Positions 63,468 to 64,000 of a stretch of 64,000 nucleotides of DNA are shown piece after piece. Origin of the DNA: Pedobacter nototheniae (lineage in GTDB: Bacteria; Bacteroidota; Bacteroidia; Sphingobacteriales; Sphingobacteriaceae); the NCBI RefSeq assembly GCF_004335085.1, contig NZ_RQRS01000003.1, positions 248,001-312,000 of the forward strand, in the 5' to 3' direction. The notes below the pieces were generated by a model, which was not told the DNA's origin, did not search any database, and saw only the letters and a list, made by a program, of their open reading frames with translations. The first letter of the stretch is position 1, and each line of letters opens with the position of its first letter. A program made the position numbers and the translations under genes.

Positions 63468-64000
63468 ATGAAAATAGCATTAGCGCAACTTAATTATCAC
63501 ATTGGCAATTTTGAGTTAAACACCCAAAAAATAATCAGCAATATTGAAATCGCTAAAAGTAAAGGTGCCGATTTGGTTGTCTTTGCCGAACTGGCTATTT
63601 GCGGATATCCACCACGTGATTTTTTGGAGTTTGATGAATTTATCTCGCTTTGCGAAAATGCGGCTCAAGAAATTGCTAGGCATTGTATTGATATTGCCTG
63701 TATTGTAGGTTTACCCATTAGAAATGATGTTTTGCAAGGTAAGGATTTGTTTAATGCAGCTTATTTTATTGAAGATGGAAAGGTAAAAGCAATTGCTAAA
63801 AAGGCGCTTTTACCAACTTATGATGTGTTTGATGAATATCGTTATTTTGAGCCTGCTACAAGCTTTAAATGTATTGATTTTAAAGGGAAGAAAATTGCAT
63901 TAACCATTTGCGAAGATCTTTGGAATATTAATGATAATCCTTTGTATGTTTCTAATCCGATGGATGAGTTAATTAAGGAACAACCCGATGTGATGATTAA
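63468..64000 (+). CDS. nadE: Glutamine-dependent NAD+ synthetase (partial, 3' end beyond window)
   Basis: The first 177 residues from the ATG at 63468 (MKIALAQLNYHIGNFELN). This is the N-terminal nitrilase-like glutaminase domain: Glu in VVFAELAICGYPPRDF, Lys in AKKALLPTYDVFDEYRYF and the nucleophile Cys in IALTICEDLWN. The synthetase domain lies outside the window. The enzyme amidates nicotinic acid adenine dinucleotide to NAD+ using glutamine. It may share a transcript with the barrel protein upstream. Confidence 0.93.
   Translation, partial: MKIALAQLNYHIGNFELNTQKIISNIEIAKSKGADLVVFAELAICGYPPRDFLEFDEFISLCENAAQEIARHCIDIACIVGLPIRNDVLQGKDLFNAAYFIEDGKVKAIAKKALLPTYDVFDEYRYFEPATSFKCIDFKGKKIALTICEDLWNINDNPLYVSNPMDELIKEQPDVMI

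Overview
The window reads as chromosomal DNA of a Bacteroidota bacterium, most likely Sphingobacteriaceae (Pedobacter-like). The evidence is AT-rich coding sequence, a complete gldK-gldL-gldM-gldN set plus GldB and a PorW/SprE-like lipoprotein (type IX secretion and gliding), Bacteroidota-only families (DUF4271, DUF4349, Reg_prop hybrid sensor), Bacteroidota-type promoter motifs (TAnnTTTG) and an F-type ATP synthase operon lacking atpD/atpC, as is usual in this phylum. No rRNA, tRNA, CRISPR array, transposase or prophage gene was recognised. Genus assignment is inference.

Layout. 1-2 kb: minus-strand AAA ATPase / DUF3861-like / VWA cassette (the ATPase runs off the left edge). 2.5-6.3 kb: small secreted proteins, an S41 peptidase, a hexapeptide acetyltransferase, a lipoprotein and a probably frameshifted ORF. 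6.4-9.3 kb: two paralogous JmjC-like cupins flanking a DUF3050 protein with HDO-like metal motifs, ended by a clear terminator. 9.4-12.1 kb: fasciclin protein, SDR dehydrogenase and HemW. 12.2-16 kb: an accessory stretch with gene remnants between 16-bp direct repeats, an alpha/beta hydrolase, an orphan LytTR regulator and an NTF2-like protein. 16-18 kb: DUF4271-hemD. 18-22.8 kb: gldKLMN. 23-30.2 kb (minus): UvrC, PBP1A-type enzyme, PorW/SprE-like lipoprotein. 30.3-36.4 kb (plus): atpZ, a small membrane protein, atpB-E-F-H-A-G. 36.6-39.9 kb: lipoproteins, acid phosphatase, small membrane protein. 39.9-43.7 kb: ruvC, then a divergent flippase-like / GT2 / ABC permease trio with overlapping ends. 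44.6-48 kb: Cys-rich lipoprotein plus OmpA-family protein. 48.8-52.3 kb: NarL-type regulator and its large Reg_prop histidine kinase. 52.4-58.7 kb: methyltransferase, TfoX-like protein, rnhB, GT4, gcvT, comB-like gene. 60.8-64 kb: patatin, gldB, a beta-barrel protein and the start of nadE.

The secretion genes are the main functional theme: the GldKN ring, the GldLM motor, PorW/SprE and GldB lie within 45 kb, although in separate transcription units. Other units are housekeeping (ATP synthesis, haem synthesis and HemW, DNA repair and recombination, envelope synthesis, one-carbon metabolism).

The most unusual content is noncoding: a 2-kb block of 370-450 bp tandem units (58.7-60.8 kb); two unrelated 21-bp-period arrays (44.2 and 56.3 kb), each beside copies of one dispersed hairpin-bearing repeat; MITE-like elements with shared GAAACTGTTTAAAT ends; and short dispersed elements inside operon spacers. 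The best candidate for an undescribed enzymatic system is the cupin-DUF3050-cupin cluster at 6.5-9.3 kb. All family calls come from reading motifs, without database searches.
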